From the NCBI RefSeq assembly GCF_017304615.1, contig NZ_JAFKLZ010000001.1, positions 682,001 to 746,000 on the forward strand: a DNA stretch of 64,000 nucleotides, given 5' to 3'. Source of the DNA: Sphingomonas sp. Lineage in GTDB: Bacteria > Pseudomonadota > Alphaproteobacteria > Sphingomonadales > Sphingomonadaceae. The position numbers and the translations under genes were made by a program. This document shows, in pieces, positions 62,715-64,000 of the stretch (positions are counted from its first letter, which is position 1; each line of letters starts with the position of its first letter). The notes beneath the pieces were generated by a model, which saw only the letters and a program-made list of their open reading frames with translations, searched no databases and had not been told where the DNA came from.

Positions 62715-63953
62715 GTGGCCGACGACGTGACCTGTATCTACTGCCAATCAGCCGGACCGTTCTCCGACGAGCACGTCATACCGGCCGGACTGGGGGGCGA
62801 TGACAGGGATTGGCTGCTGAAGGACGTCGTCTGTGCGGTATGCAACACGAAGGTGTTCTCGCCGCTCGAAACGAAGGTCATGCGCTCGTCGCCTCTCGCT
62901 ATCGCTCGGCTGTTCTACCAATCACGATCGCGGGATCGCGGTGGCAAGACGGTCGCGCCAACGATCCAAGCACCCGTCAGCTATTTCGACGACACCGGTT
63001 CGGGCCTGCTCCTAGAACAGCAGCTCGGGAGCGGCGGACAATCCACCGTCCATCCCCAGGTGATCGTCGTCCCGCCGAACAATATCACCGTGGCCGGCAG
63101 CGATGTCGCGACGATGAACGCGCTGGTCGATGAGCTGCGCTCGTTACCCGACACTTTGACGATCTGCGAAAAGTTTCGTGACGGCGTCGAGGTCCGCTTC
63201 GATCTGACGCCGCTGACCTGGAATGGCAGAAGTTACGTGGTCGGCGTAGCTGCGGGCCATAACAAGGCGCCAGCCGATGCCATCTGGCTCGAGCCGCTGG
63301 AGCTTCCGGCAACCGAGATCGTCGGTATCTTGACGCCTCGCGTATTCCGACGGTCGAAAGGGCCGATGGTCTGCCGTGCCGATAGCTTGGCGGATGCAGC
63401 TGTCCTGCTTTCGTTCGTCCGCGCCAACCACGAGGTTCTCGCCGTGCCGGCGGACGCAACGGCCACGGCTACCGAAACCCCGGGCATTCATTTTCGACAG
63501 ACGATGGATGAGGACGCGTATGACCGCGTTCTTACGAAGATCGGGATCAATTTGTGCGCCCATCTTTTCGGAGCGGAGGCCGTCAGGGCGCCGGCGTTCG
63601 ATCAGGCCAGAGAATTTGCCCGAACTGGTTCGGGACGTGTGAGAATGTTGCCGGTTGATCAGGCCAAGCAGTTGACCGACAAGTTCCCAAGGCTGCCGCG
63701 CCACCATCTTCTGGTGGTTTTGATCGAGCCGGCTAGCGCTGGGCAGGTCGGGCACGCTGCGGTTCTCATGCAATTCTACGGTGGCCTGATGCACGCAGTG
63801 GTCGTGGCGCAAGGTTCTTCGGGCCTCCCTTCAACATCCGACCTGATCTACGTGGTCGTGGACTACGAAGCGAACTCGATCACGCGGTGCACCCCGGATC
63901 AGTTTGCCGAGTATGCCATTAGGGTCGGAGCGGAGATGCCATTTCCGTTTTGA
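62715..63953 (+). CDS. HNH-domain endonuclease-like protein
   Basis: 412 residues from GTG 62715; a longer frame opens at 62634 but overlaps the tRNA-like sequence. The N-terminus is an HNH motif: TCIYCQSAGPFSDEHVIPAGLGG and CAVCNTKVF (two CxxC and the central EH). The remaining 330 residues show no familiar domain. May be a defence or mobile-element nuclease. 47 bases after the stop to the window end show nothing. Confidence 0.7.
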   Translation: MADDVTCIYCQSAGPFSDEHVIPAGLGGDDRDWLLKDVVCAVCNTKVFSPLETKVMRSSPLAIARLFYQSRSRDRGGKTVAPTIQAPVSYFDDTGSGLLLEQQLGSGGQSTVHPQVIVVPPNNITVAGSDVATMNALVDELRSLPDTLTICEKFRDGVEVRFDLTPLTWNGRSYVVGVAAGHNKAPADAIWLEPLELPATEIVGILTPRVFRRSKGPMVCRADSLADAAVLLSFVRANHEVLAVPADATATATETPGIHFRQTMDEDAYDRVLTKIGINLCAHLFGAEAVRAPAFDQAREFARTGSGRVRMLPVDQAKQLTDKFPRLPRHHLLVVLIEPASAGQVGHAAVLMQFYGGLMHAVVVAQGSSGLPSTSDLIYVVVDYEANSITRCTPDQFAEYAIRVGAEMPFPF

Positions 63954-64000
63954 ATGTGTGCGATCCGCCGTGTTGGCCAGCGCCTATGCGAATGCCCCGT

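Overview
The window is a GC-rich, densely coded chromosomal segment of an alphaproteobacterium, most likely a Sphingomonadaceae member (Sphingomonas-like). The evidence is the gene families present (UPF0262, DUF2849, DUF934 beside cysI, DUF465, GH92 and DUF885 enzymes), the REP-like repeats at 4740 and 7641, LexA boxes of the alphaproteobacterial GTTC-N7-GTTC type, and CtrA-type TTAA-N7-TTAA sites. The species cannot be fixed from this sequence alone.

Region 1 (1-41.8 kb) looks like core genome. It runs: the end of an exbD-exbD energy-transduction operon; pyrimidine enzymes (dcd, cdd) with a GH25 lysozyme-like protein; dnaB; a reverse-strand assimilatory sulfite/sulfate operon (cobA, DUF2849, cysI, DUF934, cysH); a BI-1 membrane protein; astD and selO; a block of single metabolic genes (hydrolase, glycosyltransferase, flavin oxidoreductase, amidotransferase, 2-hydroxyacid dehydrogenase); DUF885 and GH92 hydrolases; a small insertion with an AT-rich FRG-domain gene and a broken HigA-like fragment; uvrD behind a LexA box; a probable small RNA with C-rich loops; a TetR-controlled tripartite EmrAB-type efflux operon; and a signalling block (EAL protein, TPR histidine kinase, response regulator) entered through an intergenic region with two CtrA-type sites.

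Region 2 (41.8-64 kb) looks accessory. Its left edge carries terminal-repeat-like sequences resembling an insertion-sequence end. It holds a two-gene operon with a pPIWI-associated-nuclease-like protein; a five-gene reverse-strand operon headed by a LexA box (catalytically dead SRAP paralogue, AlkB, a small conserved protein, active-type SRAP, PD-(D/E)xK-like protein); an RES-domain gene; a heavy-metal efflux operon (czcCBA, DUF190, CDF, ZIP); an arsenic operon (arsR, arsC, aquaporin, arsN2, arsH) that uses a channel instead of an arsenite pump; LexA-boxed dnaE2; a tRNA-Trp-like sequence; and an HNH-domain protein.

Three separate transcription units (uvrD, the SRAP/AlkB operon and dnaE2) share exact GTTC-N7-GTTC boxes, so the window appears to contain a local set of SOS genes. 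The SRAP/AlkB/nuclease-like operon is the best candidate for an under-described system, with the pPIWI-nuclease-like pair second. All starts, promoters and functions below were read by eye; no database search was run.
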